From: Paenibacillus sp. LS1
GTDB lineage: Bacteria; Bacillota; Bacilli; Paenibacillales; Paenibacillaceae
Direction of reading: 5' to 3'
Assembly: GCF_026013365.1 (NCBI RefSeq)
Contig: NZ_JAPDOE010000001.1
Location: 682,001-746,000 of the forward strand
DNA: 64,000 nucleotides
This document shows, one piece after another, positions 34,112-43,192 of the stretch. Below the pieces are notes generated by a model, which worked only from the letters and a program-made list of their open reading frames with translations, had not been told where the DNA came from and ran no database searches. Each line of letters opens with the position of its first letter. Positions within the stretch are counted from its first letter, which is position 1. Both the position numbers and the translations under genes were made by a program.

Positions 34112-36691
34112 TTACGGCTCAATTCCCCATACCAACTGACCATTCACATACCCAGTAATCTTATCATGGTTTGCGAACTGACTACCGGATGCCTTGAACG
34201 AGTAATCGTTAGTCTGAGTATAATTCGTCCAATTGTTCTTGGAGAAGCGAGCTTGAACCTCTGCGCTCTGACCTGCATTCAGTGATCCCGCCGCACTTGT
34301 AAAGCCCACTTCAAGATAATGATCCGCTCCGGCAACTGGAGTCGCCAGTTTAACGAAATTGCTCGTTACATTCGCACTACCCATACTGGCCCAGTCGGAC
34401 CAGAAACTCTGAGCTTCTTCCCCATCGATCGTATAGTAATACCGGAGTTTTACATCACTCAACGAGATGGCCGAATTACCAGAGTTGACCACTTTGAATT
34501 TGGGTGAGATTCCGTTGGTGGATGCACTTGTATTGCCGTTAAAAGCTTGAATCGTCAAATCCCCTGCTGGCACAGTAACCGTGCTATCTACTACGTTCAC
34601 CGTAAGCACAGCGTTATTTCCTCCATTGAAGTGAAAGGTCAATACGTTCTGACCCAAGGGCAGCGTAGCGAGATAGGATTTGTTCAGAACAACAGCAGAG
34701 CTGGATGCTGTATAATTCTGACCCGATACAAGCGTAGCATTCCCCTTCGTGATACTTGTAAGCTGGCGGCCATTTAAGGTGAGAGATACGCTAATATCCT
34801 GCTCCAGATTCGTCGCTTTATCAAATGTTGCATTCACAGGAGAAATCGAAGCATTCGTACTCGGTGTTGAATCCACAATTTTCACTTTTAACACCGGGTC
34901 CTGACCTTGATTAAAATCCAGAACAATCGAATGCTCGCCAACTGGCAGTGTTGCCAAGTAAGCTTTTTTCAGCAGCAATGTGTTTCCGTTCAAGGTATAG
35001 TCCGTATTTGCGGTCAACACATTGTTTCCTGCCCGAAGAGCAGTCAGCGTATTACCATTTGCATTCACAGTTACGGCTTTGTCACTTTGATTGGGTGTGT
35101 ATTTGTCAAATTCAACGTTTGCAGGGGTAATGGATGCGCTGGGGTTGGGATTGTTAACCTTTAAATTTGGCAGCTCATCCAATGTAATGACATAATCGCT
35201 TTGATAAAGCGTTTTCAACGTTGCCGGGTAGTTAAATGCAGAACTCATCAGATGCTCGCCATACCAAGGGCAGAAGTACAGCCATCCTGATTTCTCCTCT
35301 GTCAGATTTTTCACGCTTGGAATCGTGTCGTTCTCCGTCATCGCTACCATTTTTGTACCACCTGTCAATTCAACAAGCTTATAGAAAATCGAGGTAATGG
35401 CATCCTCATTGGGCACGCCGGACAAACCGTCATAACGGTTGTAGATCGTATTGTATTTATCATACCCGACAAGATCTACCTGATCATCGCCCGGGTACCA
35501 AGCCGGAGAAGTACTGTATACATAGCTGTTGTAGGTCCAAATCAGATTATGCAAGCCATACGTTTCGGTCAGTTCCGTATATAGCAGATCCCATAGCTCT
35601 TTGTACACTTCTGCGCCTGCCGAAGCCCACCAGAACCATGCGCCTTCCCCGTTCAGCCCGCCGTTGCCTTCTGCTTCATGATACGGACGGAACAGCACCG
35701 GCACATCGTTATCTTGCAAAATCAGCAATTGCTCTGCCAGATCCTCGATGGTCATCATCACGTATTGATACTCTTTCGTACCGGGAATTACCGCATTGGC
35801 TGTATTAAAATTTGTTTCTGTTGGCTTGTAGGTAGCTTCTTTCCAATCGACAAAGTCCCCGAGCTCATACGTATTAAAATTACGAGGCACATTGATATGC
35901 CAGGAAGCTGTTGCAATACCTTCACGGTTATTCACCCAATCAATCATGCGATCGGTTGTACCGTCCTCCCAACCATACAATGGATTATAGTTCATCAAAT
36001 CAAAGCCACGGATTGCCGGATACTTTCCGGTAAGATCATGAATCCACTCGAATTCAAGCTCCGTATCTCCGTCATTTCCGCCTCCATAGATCTCTTGCTG
36101 ACCAGAAATGATGTTGTTCCCGTAGACCTCTGTTAAATAATTCATCAAAATTTGAGTTTCCGGTGTAGCTTCTGGATCAGTCAGAACTGGCTGCACATTC
36201 AGGGGATCCAGATCCGCATGATCCACTGTGAACGTGTCAAAATAAGCGAAGCCCCAACCCGCCTTTAGCTCGATCGTGTTGGCACCCTGATTCAGCTTAT
36301 GGAAGCCAAAATCGAAGTCCGACCACGTTGTCGTGTAAGGCAGCATGTACGCCCCCTTGGTAACACCATTCACATTTAAATTTTGAGACCTTCCGTCAGC
36401 ACTGAGCTCCTGCATATATCGTGTGGAGATCGCGTACATACCGGTTTCCGGGACAGTAACAGTGAAGGTTAATGTACCCGAGTTCTGCATCCAGACAAAT
36501 CCGGCCCCTGAGAATCCGGGTTTGGGTTGTCCATAGATTGAAGTGACCACTTGAAGATCCGGGGTGAGCTGCGCATTTTCGCTTTCGATGGTGAACAGCG
36601 GTGTGTCTGCATGAACGGGCGCTGTCATTAATCCAAGAAGTAGGGCCAATGCCAGCATCATTGCGGTTGCCTTTTTGAGCAAATTTTTCAT
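34112..36691 (-). CDS. secreted modular GH26 beta-mannanase (CBM35-GH26-X2-X2-CBM3)
   Basis: Endo-1,4-beta-mannanase acting outside the cell on mannan or glucomannan. Of 859 aa: Sec signal peptide ending near VHA-DTP (about 29); CBM35-like module 31-160 (FTIESENAQL, LKAGWGFAYFDTFTV); GH26 domain about 175-500 with acid/base E339 in FRPYHEAEGNGG and nucleophile E453 in MVAMTEND. Two X2 modules follow (about 518-608 and 612-703, each with LATLPxGxxxxxxxF), then a CBM3-type cellulose-binding module (about 708-859). I chose the ATG at 36691, nine bases after GGAAGG. It has its own promoter and a cre box; it is monocistronic. Confidence 0.93.
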   Translation of the reverse strand: MKNLLKKATAMMLALALLLGLMTAPVHADTPLFTIESENAQLTPDLQVVTSIYGQPKPGFSGAGFVWMQNSGTLTFTVTVPETGMYAISTRYMQELSADGRSQNLNVNGVTKGAYMLPYTTTWSDFDFGFHKLNQGANTIELKAGWGFAYFDTFTVDHADLDPLNVQPVLTDPEATPETQILMNYLTEVYGNNIISGQQEIYGGGNDGDTELEFEWIHDLTGKYPAIRGFDLMNYNPLYGWEDGTTDRMIDWVNNREGIATASWHINVPRNFNTYELGDFVDWKEATYKPTETNFNTANAVIPGTKEYQYVMMTIEDLAEQLLILQDNDVPVLFRPYHEAEGNGGLNGEGAWFWWASAGAEVYKELWDLLYTELTETYGLHNLIWTYNSYVYSTSPAWYPGDDQVDLVGYDKYNTIYNRYDGLSGVPNEDAITSIFYKLVELTGGTKMVAMTENDTIPSVKNLTEEKSGWLYFCPWYGEHLMSSAFNYPATLKTLYQSDYVITLDELPNLKVNNPNPSASITPANVEFDKYTPNQSDKAVTVNANGNTLTALRAGNNVLTANTDYTLNGNTLLLKKAYLATLPVGEHSIVLDFNQGQDPVLKVKIVDSTPSTNASISPVNATFDKATNLEQDISVSLTLNGRQLTSITKGNATLVSGQNYTASSSAVVLNKSYLATLPLGQNVLTFHFNGGNNAVLTVNVVDSTVTVPAGDLTIQAFNGNTSASTNGISPKFKVVNSGNSAISLSDVKLRYYYTIDGEEAQSFWSDWASMGSANVTSNFVKLATPVAGADHYLEVGFTSAAGSLNAGQSAEVQARFSKNNWTNYTQTNDYSFKASGSQFANHDKITGYVNGQLVWGIEP

Positions 36692-36749
36692 CAATTCCAT
36701 CTTCCTTCCCAAGTGAAATATGATAATGAAATGTCAATGAACCCATTCA

Positions 36750-36763
36750 TGATGGCGCTTTCA
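36750..36763. promoter_or_regulatory. cre (CcpA) site of the mannanase gene
   Basis: Minus strand TGAAAGCGCCATCA matches TGWNANCGNTNWCA at 13 of 14 positions. It lies just downstream of the -10 element, covering the start site. Confidence 0.65.
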
Positions 36764-36768
36764 TAGTA

Positions 36769-36797
36769 AACATAGCATGTGCATCAATTTTTGTAAA
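36769..36797 (-). promoter_or_regulatory. promoter of the mannanase gene
   Basis: Minus-strand TTTACA (36792-36797), 17-bp spacer and TATGTT (36769-36774). Confidence 0.6.
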
Positions 36798-36972
36798 TAT
36801 ATGGTGAATGTAAATGCTTAAACTTCTTTTATACCCGTATTTTGAACATCATACCTCCATTCTCTCATCAGATTTGAAAATTCACGAAAACGGTTCATTC
36901 TTTAATCAAATTAGAGTATGAAACCTCATCTCACCTTAGATGTGTAATTGGAAGAAAACCGGATAAACAACA

Positions 36973-37001
36973 AAAAAAGCATTCCTGTTCGAATGCTTTT
37001 T
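36973..37001 (-). terminator. terminator after pucE
   Basis: AAAAAGCATTC and GAATGCTTTTT flank six bases, with further T on the minus strand. It closes the pucCDE unit. Confidence 0.85.
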
Positions 37002-37053
37002 CAAGTACGTTTCTTCAATTGCCCTCGTTTATGTCTTAGGCCTGCGTCCCGGC

Positions 37054-37572
37054 TCAACTTACGGTTTCCTCGGTAGATGTTTCCGTTAGCGCACAACGTT
37101 CCCCTGCTTTGCGTACCGCTCGAATGATGCCCCCGTATCCGGTACATCGGCATAGATTCCCGCACAGTCCTGTTTCTATCTGATCTTGTGAAGGCTCAGG
37201 ATGTGCATCCAGCAATGCCTTGGTTGAGATCACCATGCCTGGAGTACAGTAGCCGCACTGGAAACCACCTTCCTCCACAAAAGCCTGTTGAATCGGATGC
37301 AGAGTGCCTTTCTCTTCGCCGTGCAGACCTTCAATGGTCGTAATCTCACTGCCTTCACATTGATAAGCCATAACAAGACAGGAATTCACAGGCTCACCAT
37401 CCATCAGAACCATACATGCGCCGCAGCGACCAACTTCGCACGATACTTTGGTACCCGTCAGCTGCAAATGAGTCCGAAGCACATCGACAAGTCGGGTCGT
37501 TTGCGCAATCTCCAGATGTTTCTGTTCCCCATTCACAACGGCTGTCCAGTGATTCTCAAGTGGTTTACTCAT
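37054..37572 (-). CDS. pucE: xanthine dehydrogenase, 2Fe-2S subunit
   Basis: 172 aa small subunit carrying two [2Fe-2S] clusters that pass electrons from the molybdenum site to FAD. The plant-type cluster motif is CEVGRCGACMVLMDGEPVNSC; the second is CGYCTPGM ... CGNLCRCTGYGGI. ATG at 37572 has GGAAGGAG upstream and overlaps the pucD stop (ATGA); a 27-residue N-terminal extension is rejected. Last gene of pucCDE. Oxidises hypoxanthine to xanthine to urate with its partners. Confidence 0.94.
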   Translation of the reverse strand: MSKPLENHWTAVVNGEQKHLEIAQTTRLVDVLRTHLQLTGTKVSCEVGRCGACMVLMDGEPVNSCLVMAYQCEGSEITTIEGLHGEEKGTLHPIQQAFVEEGGFQCGYCTPGMVISTKALLDAHPEPSQDQIETGLCGNLCRCTGYGGIIRAVRKAGERCALTETSTEETVS

Positions 37573-39896
37573 GATGGACTCACTCCTTCCTGCAAAGGTA
37601 CATTTAAAGGCCTGACCAGTTGTTCCCTCGGTACAGGAAGACGGTTGACCCATACGCCTGTCGCCTGATGAATTGCCGCTGTAATAGCCGGGGCAAGCGC
37701 TACGGAACCAATCTCACCAATGCCTCTCGGGCCAAATGAATCACCTTCGGGCAAGTCTTCAATAGCCTCAACCTCCAGATGGGTATGAATATCCCGAATG
37801 GTTGGGATCAGATACGTGTCGAGGTTGGTCGTTAGATAGCGGCTGTCCTGCATGACCGCATCCTCGGTCAACGTAAATCCAAGGGCCATGACACTGCCGC
37901 CTTCAATCTGTCCAATGTAGCCCATAGGGTTGATGACCGGCCCTGCCGCCACAACATGACGTGTATCGAGCAACTTGGTTTCCCCGGTTAAGGTATTCAC
38001 TTCAACCTCTGCCGCAACCGCCGCGTACGTATACAAATAATGTCCGCCTACCACGTTGTCCGGCGTAGTTGGGTAATCAAACTTTGTATCGAAAATCCAT
38101 TCATCGGCTTCACCCTGCATCGCGAGTTCAGCATACGAGATCACAAAGCCTGATTCTGATTCTACTTCTAAAGTGTCGGCAGGAAGCTGGCCTGTGTGCC
38201 ATATACCACAAGGTCCTGTTACCAGTTCATCTGTCGGAATGCCCGACATTTCAGACGCGACAGCGAGAACACGGGAACGAAACGGAGTTTGCAACCGCTG
38301 TAGAGCCATCCATGCCATCGTTGTTGAACGCGAAGCGGTACTTGACCCACTGTGTGGCACACGGTCCGTGTCTCCAATGATGATACTGAGATCCGATGTA
38401 CTGCATTGGAACAGATCACATAGCATAATTTCCAGCGTTGCAACGAGCCCCTGACCGAATTCTTCGTAGCTGAACGCCACCTCAATCTTGCCTTCGTTAT
38501 TCAGGGACAGGCGGCCTCCCGCAGGGTCCGGAATGCCGTAACCCAGCCCTGCACCGTGCATGGCGATGGCTGCTCCGACTCCGCGTTTGATCCACGGCGG
38601 CAGAGCAGGATCTGCCGGGGGACTCTGATGTTTTTGCCACAATTCGGAACGATCCAATGCCTCCCATACTTGGGACAGTCCATCCGTAACCAGAATCCGT
38701 TGATTCAGCGGTCCGGGATCATTCTTTTCCCTCATATTGCGCCTGCGGAACTCCCAAGGGTCCATGTTCATGATTTCTGCAAGCCGATCCATCTGGCCCT
38801 CCATGGCAAAAATCGCCTGGTTTCCGCCAAATCCGCGAAACTCACCTGACAGCCCGTTATTCGTATACACAGACACACCTTCCACATCCACATGAGGAAT
38901 AGCGTAGGGTCCAAGGCAATGTTCGGTACAGAAGTTCAGCACGGGTGCACCAAGTGTGGCATACGCTCCGGTATCTGCTGTTATACGGACACGATGCGCT
39001 TGAATTATGCCTTCTCGACTCATGCCAGTCTGCATTTCAATTTTCATTGGATGCCGTTTCAGCCCTGCACGCACGGATTCTTTACGCGAATTATGCATTT
39101 TCACAGGACGTCCGCATCTCAAGGCCAGCAATGCACCATAGGGCTGTACGTTGAGTTCATCTTTTCCACCAAATGAACCACCAATCGGTGAAGACACCAC
39201 CCGGATATCTTCTTCAGGACAGCCAATAATGCGTGCAAGCTGCATCCGGTCTTTATAGCCATGTTGCGTTGCCGCGTATACATTCAGCCTTCCCTCTTCA
39301 TCCGGCACAAACAGCCCACCTTCTGTCTCCATGTACGCATGCATCTGGCGAGGTGTATAATACGTCTCTGTTACGATATGATCACATGTGGCAAAGGCTT
39401 GCTCGGCATCCCCACGTTTGATCTCCGTGCGATGCAGTACATTGCCTGGACCATGCTCATGCAGCTCTGGTGCGCCGGGAGCCAGTGCAGCATCTGTACT
39501 GTTAAGTGGCGTGAGTTCCTCATACACTACCCGAATCGCATCCAGCGCAAGCGCCGCACGTTCCGGGGAATCCGCAGCAACCGCTGCAATGGCGTCCCCA
39601 ACATAACGTACAATATCCTCGCAGAACACAGGCTGATCCGGGGTCGCAATACCAAAACGATTCAGTCCAGGCACATCTTTGGAGGTCAGAACCGCATAGA
39701 CACCTTCCAACGCCTCAGCTTCCGTAGTATCTATAGACAATAGACGAGCATGAGGATATTCGCTTCGCAATACCCTGCCATGAATCATGTCAGGTAGCGT
39801 CATATCTGTCAGATATTGAAGCTGCCCTGTTACTTTGGGTGCCCCATCTGGCCGCAGGTGCCAGCGTTTCCCGCTCTGTTCCCGATTCAGCAGCAT
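37569..39896 (-). CDS. pucD: xanthine dehydrogenase, molybdopterin subunit
   Basis: 775 aa catalytic subunit. Domain a/b hammerhead (GQLQYLTDMTLPDMIHGRVLRSEYPHARLL) followed by molybdopterin-binding domains: GGSFGGKDELNVQ, EFRGFGGNQAIFAMEGQMDRLAE, and the catalytic Glu region RGIGEIGSVALAPAITAAI. The usual length is about 750-780. GGGGGAGAGG precedes the ATG. It lies between pucC (33-bp gap) and pucE (4-bp overlap). Confidence 0.94.
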   Translation of the reverse strand: MLLNREQSGKRWHLRPDGAPKVTGQLQYLTDMTLPDMIHGRVLRSEYPHARLLSIDTTEAEALEGVYAVLTSKDVPGLNRFGIATPDQPVFCEDIVRYVGDAIAAVAADSPERAALALDAIRVVYEELTPLNSTDAALAPGAPELHEHGPGNVLHRTEIKRGDAEQAFATCDHIVTETYYTPRQMHAYMETEGGLFVPDEEGRLNVYAATQHGYKDRMQLARIIGCPEEDIRVVSSPIGGSFGGKDELNVQPYGALLALRCGRPVKMHNSRKESVRAGLKRHPMKIEMQTGMSREGIIQAHRVRITADTGAYATLGAPVLNFCTEHCLGPYAIPHVDVEGVSVYTNNGLSGEFRGFGGNQAIFAMEGQMDRLAEIMNMDPWEFRRRNMREKNDPGPLNQRILVTDGLSQVWEALDRSELWQKHQSPPADPALPPWIKRGVGAAIAMHGAGLGYGIPDPAGGRLSLNNEGKIEVAFSYEEFGQGLVATLEIMLCDLFQCSTSDLSIIIGDTDRVPHSGSSTASRSTTMAWMALQRLQTPFRSRVLAVASEMSGIPTDELVTGPCGIWHTGQLPADTLEVESESGFVISYAELAMQGEADEWIFDTKFDYPTTPDNVVGGHYLYTYAAVAAEVEVNTLTGETKLLDTRHVVAAGPVINPMGYIGQIEGGSVMALGFTLTEDAVMQDSRYLTTNLDTYLIPTIRDIHTHLEVEAIEDLPEGDSFGPRGIGEIGSVALAPAITAAIHQATGVWVNRLPVPREQLVRPLNVPLQEGVSPS

Positions 39897-39929
39897 GATC
39901 CCTCTCCCCCTTTGTGTGATCCCATTCTT

Positions 39930-40844
39930 CTATTCGTGAAGTGCCTCCCATAGCCCGGCGCCAAGCATGTTGCCTGCGGTCTGTTTGCGATAATGTTCTG
40001 TTGCGAATGCATCGCCATACGTCGTAAATTCGCTAGCTACAGCAGCTGCGAGAGTCGCCGCTTGTATAACAGAAGCTTCGCTACCGAGAAGCTGTTGTTC
40101 TGACTCCAAGAGACGCATCGCCATGCCTGAGCCCCCACCTGCCGCAATCGCAATCTTGGTCCAGCGGTTATCCGAGTCAATCTCCCCATATAACGCAACC
40201 GTCACCAGCGATGCACTGAACGTCTCCCGTCGACCCAGCTTGCGGTAAAAGGAAACTTCTTGTGCAACAGATCTGTACTCACCTTCCGCATCAAGCATAG
40301 AAGACGTTCTAATCGGAATATGAATCGAGATTAAGACGTCCCCTGAATTCCGGCTGCCATCCCGTCCACCCTGAAGCCAGGAAGACACACTGCGGATCTC
40401 AATGCCGCTGTCCGTCAACCAGTGCAGCTCCGCATCATATACAAGCAAAGCAGTCAGTGTATCCCCTACTCCGGATACAACATTCCCGCCAATGGTTGCC
40501 ACATTACGAATGGAAGGAGCAGCAATTGCATTCACCGCTTCCTGCAGGATCGGCAGTTGATGCAGCAACGCTTGTGAGGCAGATTCCTTCAATCGGGTCA
40601 TAGCTCCAATGACCAGCTCATCTCCACGAATAGATACACCGCTCATTTCAGGAATACGACCCAGACTAATCATGTGTTCAGGCGCTGAAATTAAGCCACC
40701 TTCCCACTGGGTTCGCAGCAATGTTCCGCCTGCCGTGAAACAATATATTCCCTTTAGTCTACTTCTCAACGTTAGCAGTTCTTGCAGATTCTCAGGCTGC
40801 CATACCGATGGCATGGCTCCAGAACCGTATGCCGGTGTTACCAT
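39930..40844 (-). CDS. pucC: xanthine dehydrogenase, FAD-binding subunit
   Basis: 304 aa medium subunit binding FAD. Motifs: FTAGGTLLRTQWEGG near residue 40 (FAD pyrophosphate loop) and APSIRNVATIGGNVVSGVGDTLTALLVYDAEL near 110-140, then the CO-dehydrogenase flavoprotein C-terminal domain (EVSFYRKLGRRETFSASLVTVAL). ATG with GGGGGTG upstream. First gene of the pucCDE unit, behind a good sigma-A promoter whose -35 lies in a TnrA/GlnR-like box. Confidence 0.92.
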   Translation of the reverse strand: MVTPAYGSGAMPSVWQPENLQELLTLRSRLKGIYCFTAGGTLLRTQWEGGLISAPEHMISLGRIPEMSGVSIRGDELVIGAMTRLKESASQALLHQLPILQEAVNAIAAPSIRNVATIGGNVVSGVGDTLTALLVYDAELHWLTDSGIEIRSVSSWLQGGRDGSRNSGDVLISIHIPIRTSSMLDAEGEYRSVAQEVSFYRKLGRRETFSASLVTVALYGEIDSDNRWTKIAIAAGGGSGMAMRLLESEQQLLGSEASVIQAATLAAAVASEFTTYGDAFATEHYRKQTAGNMLGAGLWEALHE

Positions 40845-40912
40845 CGCTGCACCCCCTTTCTCTCTCTTCCATGGGCAGGAAATTCAACCGTTTAATCCAG
40901 ATAATTCTTCAA

Positions 40913-40941
40913 ATCATATGAGAGTTCAGCAGCAACGTCAA
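40913..40941 (-). promoter_or_regulatory. sigma-A promoter of pucCDE
   Basis: Minus-strand TTGACG (40936-40941), 17-bp spacer and TATGAT (40913-40918). The rest of the 391-bp gap to pucB holds only this, the nitrogen box and the upstream terminator. Confidence 0.7.
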
Positions 40942-40952
40942 TTACCTTCACA
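40936..40952. promoter_or_regulatory. TnrA/GlnR-like box at pucC
   Basis: Minus strand TGTGAAGGTAATTGACG fits TGTNAN7TNACA except at the final base. It overlaps the -35, centred near -38, where binding could repress or modulate. Confidence 0.45.
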
Positions 40953-41060
40953 TCGTTTTGGATAAATGTATAAAACCTGCGTTTCGTTTGTGCTTGATGC
41001 ATTATGATCTATCGAAAGCTAACACAGTCTCTCTTTAACCACACGTTAAAAGAAGACAAA

Positions 41061-41088
41061 CAGGCCAACCAGACTGCCTGGCTGACCT
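41061..41088 (-). terminator. terminator after pucB
   Basis: Twelve-base arms CAGGTCAGCCAG and CTGGTTGGCCTG (10 matches) are followed on the minus strand by TTTGTCTTCTTTT. Confidence 0.65.
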
Positions 41089-41235
41089 GATCATGTTATT
41101 AAATTATACATGAATCAATTTCACAATACCTTTGGCTGCTTCAATCAGGGCTAGATATAGATCAAAACGATTCAATTTGTCTATATCTAGTTACAAAAAT
41201 CCATTTTTATCGAGTTATGAAATTGATTCACATAA

Positions 41236-41904
41236 TCAATAATCTTCTCCTGTTGTGTAGTCTGTCTGATACGATTCATATACATGATTCAAAATGCGTT
41301 CCAATTCCAGTTCTGTATCCGCGTCCCAGAAACTAGTCTCAGACAGTGGTACATGTACACCTGAATAGTTAGCGCTACGCATAATCTTGCGTGCCCCCTC
41401 ATCTCCATGCAAGGACAACAGAGGTCCAATCATATGGGAGCGAAAAGCAACAGGCGGTTTACCTCCCTCACCGTCGGTAGCTGCGACATAGTCACTCAGC
41501 TTGTGGGTAGCCAGTGCTGTGGTCACCAGATTGATATCCTGTGCTTGCAATAAAGGCTGATCCCCCAGAAGCATGAGGATGCCCTCCGGTTTATACTCCA
41601 TGGCGGACAATACGCCAGAATGAAGAGAATTGGCCATGCCGCAGGCATAGTCAGCACAGACTACAATACGAAGTCTTGCTGTGGGATGATAGGCATACGT
41701 GGCAGAATCAAACCATTTTACAGGTAGCCATGCCAACGAATCTTCCGGTTTGACCACACAAACCACTTGATCCAACTCCGAATTCAGCGCAGCTTCCAAT
41801 GACCATGCAGCCAGCGACCTTCCGTCAGGCATGACAACCGAGAGTTTATCCCGACCAAGGCGACGACTCTTACCTGCTGCCAGAACTATGCCCGTCATTC
41901 GCAT
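41236..41904 (-). CDS. pucB: MobA-like nucleotidyltransferase (molybdenum cofactor cytidylyltransferase type)
   Basis: 222 aa. N-terminal nucleotide motif TGIVLAAGKSRRLGRDKL and LMLLGDQPLL mark the MobA/MocA family that converts Mo-molybdopterin to its dinucleotide form for xanthine dehydrogenase. I chose the ATG at 41904, eight bases after GGGGAG. It overlaps pucA by 35 bp. The position in the A-B-C-D-E order equals B. subtilis pucB. Confidence 0.88.
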   Translation of the reverse strand: MRMTGIVLAAGKSRRLGRDKLSVVMPDGRSLAAWSLEAALNSELDQVVCVVKPEDSLAWLPVKWFDSATYAYHPTARLRIVVCADYACGMANSLHSGVLSAMEYKPEGILMLLGDQPLLQAQDINLVTTALATHKLSDYVAATDGEGGKPPVAFRSHMIGPLLSLHGDEGARKIMRSANYSGVHVPLSETSFWDADTELELERILNHVYESYQTDYTTGEDY

Positions 41905-43150
41905 GTGCAACGCTCCCCTTCTGCACCTCAGAACTCAAAGAAGAGACCTTATGTTTACATGCGATCAATTCAGCTGCAATGCTGATGGCGATCTGTTCGG
42001 GACCGTCTGCTCCGATACTCAAACCAACGGGAGAATGCACATATTTCAACGGTGGGAAGCCATCCAGCAGACGGGCTGTTCGTGTTTTGGAACCCATGAT
42101 GCCAAGGTACGCATACTCACAGTTCACTACCATCTCCAGCAGTTCACGTTCGCGTGGGAAATTGTGACTCATGAGAATCAGATAATCCCGATTGTTCACG
42201 TTTAACAGAGGCATAATCTCACGTGGGAAACCAAGTACAAGTTCAGCTTCAGGGAATCGTTCCGAGGTACATAAGGACTCTCGCCAATCGGCTACAACTA
42301 CTCGGAATCCTGCAGATCGGGCGAGTCTGGCAACAGGAATAACATCATTCCCGGCTCCGATGATAATCAGGCGAGGTTTAGGCGTGTATAGCGAAGTATG
42401 TTGCTGCGGGAGGTTCCAGGGATTCGTTGAAATCGTGTTATTTGTCGCTATTTCAGCATCAGCCTCAGAGATATGTTGTGAATTAGCGGACAGATGGGAA
42501 GAGTGAGATCCGTTTGACGTAGCAGTTACCACTTCAGGCACAAGCGTAAGGCGAGGTATTTCGGGAGAATGTTGTGTGGATGCTGTATTCTCATGCTTGG
42601 TATTTCCGCTGCTGTGTTGTTCATCACCCTGCAATGGTGCTAGATTATGATTTACCACGCGATCATGACGAAGGACAAGCGAAGGACGCAAGTTTGGCTC
42701 GTGGCTCGTTTCCGCAGGCTCAATCCGTTTCCAGCCATATTGAACCTTCGTATAATCATCTTGGAACATTCGGGTTAACGCTGTTGTAGCCCCGGTTTGC
42801 AAACACTCATGCATCTTCTGCAACGTATGTCGGAGTTCACCACACACAGGTTCAAGCAACACAACAACGAGTCCACCACACCCGATCGTCTCACCCCAAG
42901 ACAGATCATCCTCGGGACGCATATCGTATTCCGCGAATTCCATCTGCTTTGTATCCAGCACATGGCTCACCCGGGCCTGAAGATCACTCTCCAGGCATCC
43001 CGGACTGATACTGCCAACCATTTTGCCATCCTCGGTCAACAGCATAGAGACTCCCTGCTTACGGTAAGCATGACCCTCTACCTTGATCGCTGTTGCGAGC
43101 ACGCAACGCGTTTCACGGGCTGCGATTGCACACAGATCATGCATTTCCAT
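41870..43150 (-). CDS. pucA: XdhC-family molybdenum cofactor insertion protein
   Basis: 426 aa maturation factor for xanthine dehydrogenase, related to XdhC, which binds and sulfurates the cofactor. N-terminal domain has CVLATAIKVEGHAYRKQGVSMLL, SISPGCLESDL and ETIGCGGLVVVLLEP. The C-terminal Rossmann domain has PRLIIIGAGNDVIPVARLA and YLGIMGSKTRTARLL. Between them lies a linker of about 110 residues rich in His, Ser, Thr and Asn (residues about 145-255), much longer than I expect. Start chosen at the ATG at 43150 (GGAG six bases upstream), 42 bp after the amidohydrolase stop; a TTG at 43192 lacks a ribosome site. Confidence 0.88.
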   Translation of the reverse strand: MEMHDLCAIAARETRCVLATAIKVEGHAYRKQGVSMLLTEDGKMVGSISPGCLESDLQARVSHVLDTKQMEFAEYDMRPEDDLSWGETIGCGGLVVVLLEPVCGELRHTLQKMHECLQTGATTALTRMFQDDYTKVQYGWKRIEPAETSHEPNLRPSLVLRHDRVVNHNLAPLQGDEQHSSGNTKHENTASTQHSPEIPRLTLVPEVVTATSNGSHSSHLSANSQHISEADAEIATNNTISTNPWNLPQQHTSLYTPKPRLIIIGAGNDVIPVARLARSAGFRVVVADWRESLCTSERFPEAELVLGFPREIMPLLNVNNRDYLILMSHNFPRERELLEMVVNCEYAYLGIMGSKTRTARLLDGFPPLKYVHSPVGLSIGADGPEQIAISIAAELIACKHKVSSLSSEVQKGSVAHANDGHSSGSR

Positions 43151-43192
43151 ATCGGTCTCCATCCTTTCTGGAATCGCATAAACTTCCTTCAA

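Noticed and set aside
40845..41060. PucR box (consensus I recall as WWWCNTTGGTTAA) upstream of pucC
   Set aside because: Only a poor partial resemblance (CGTTTTGGATAAA, minus strand) was found, so I do not call it.
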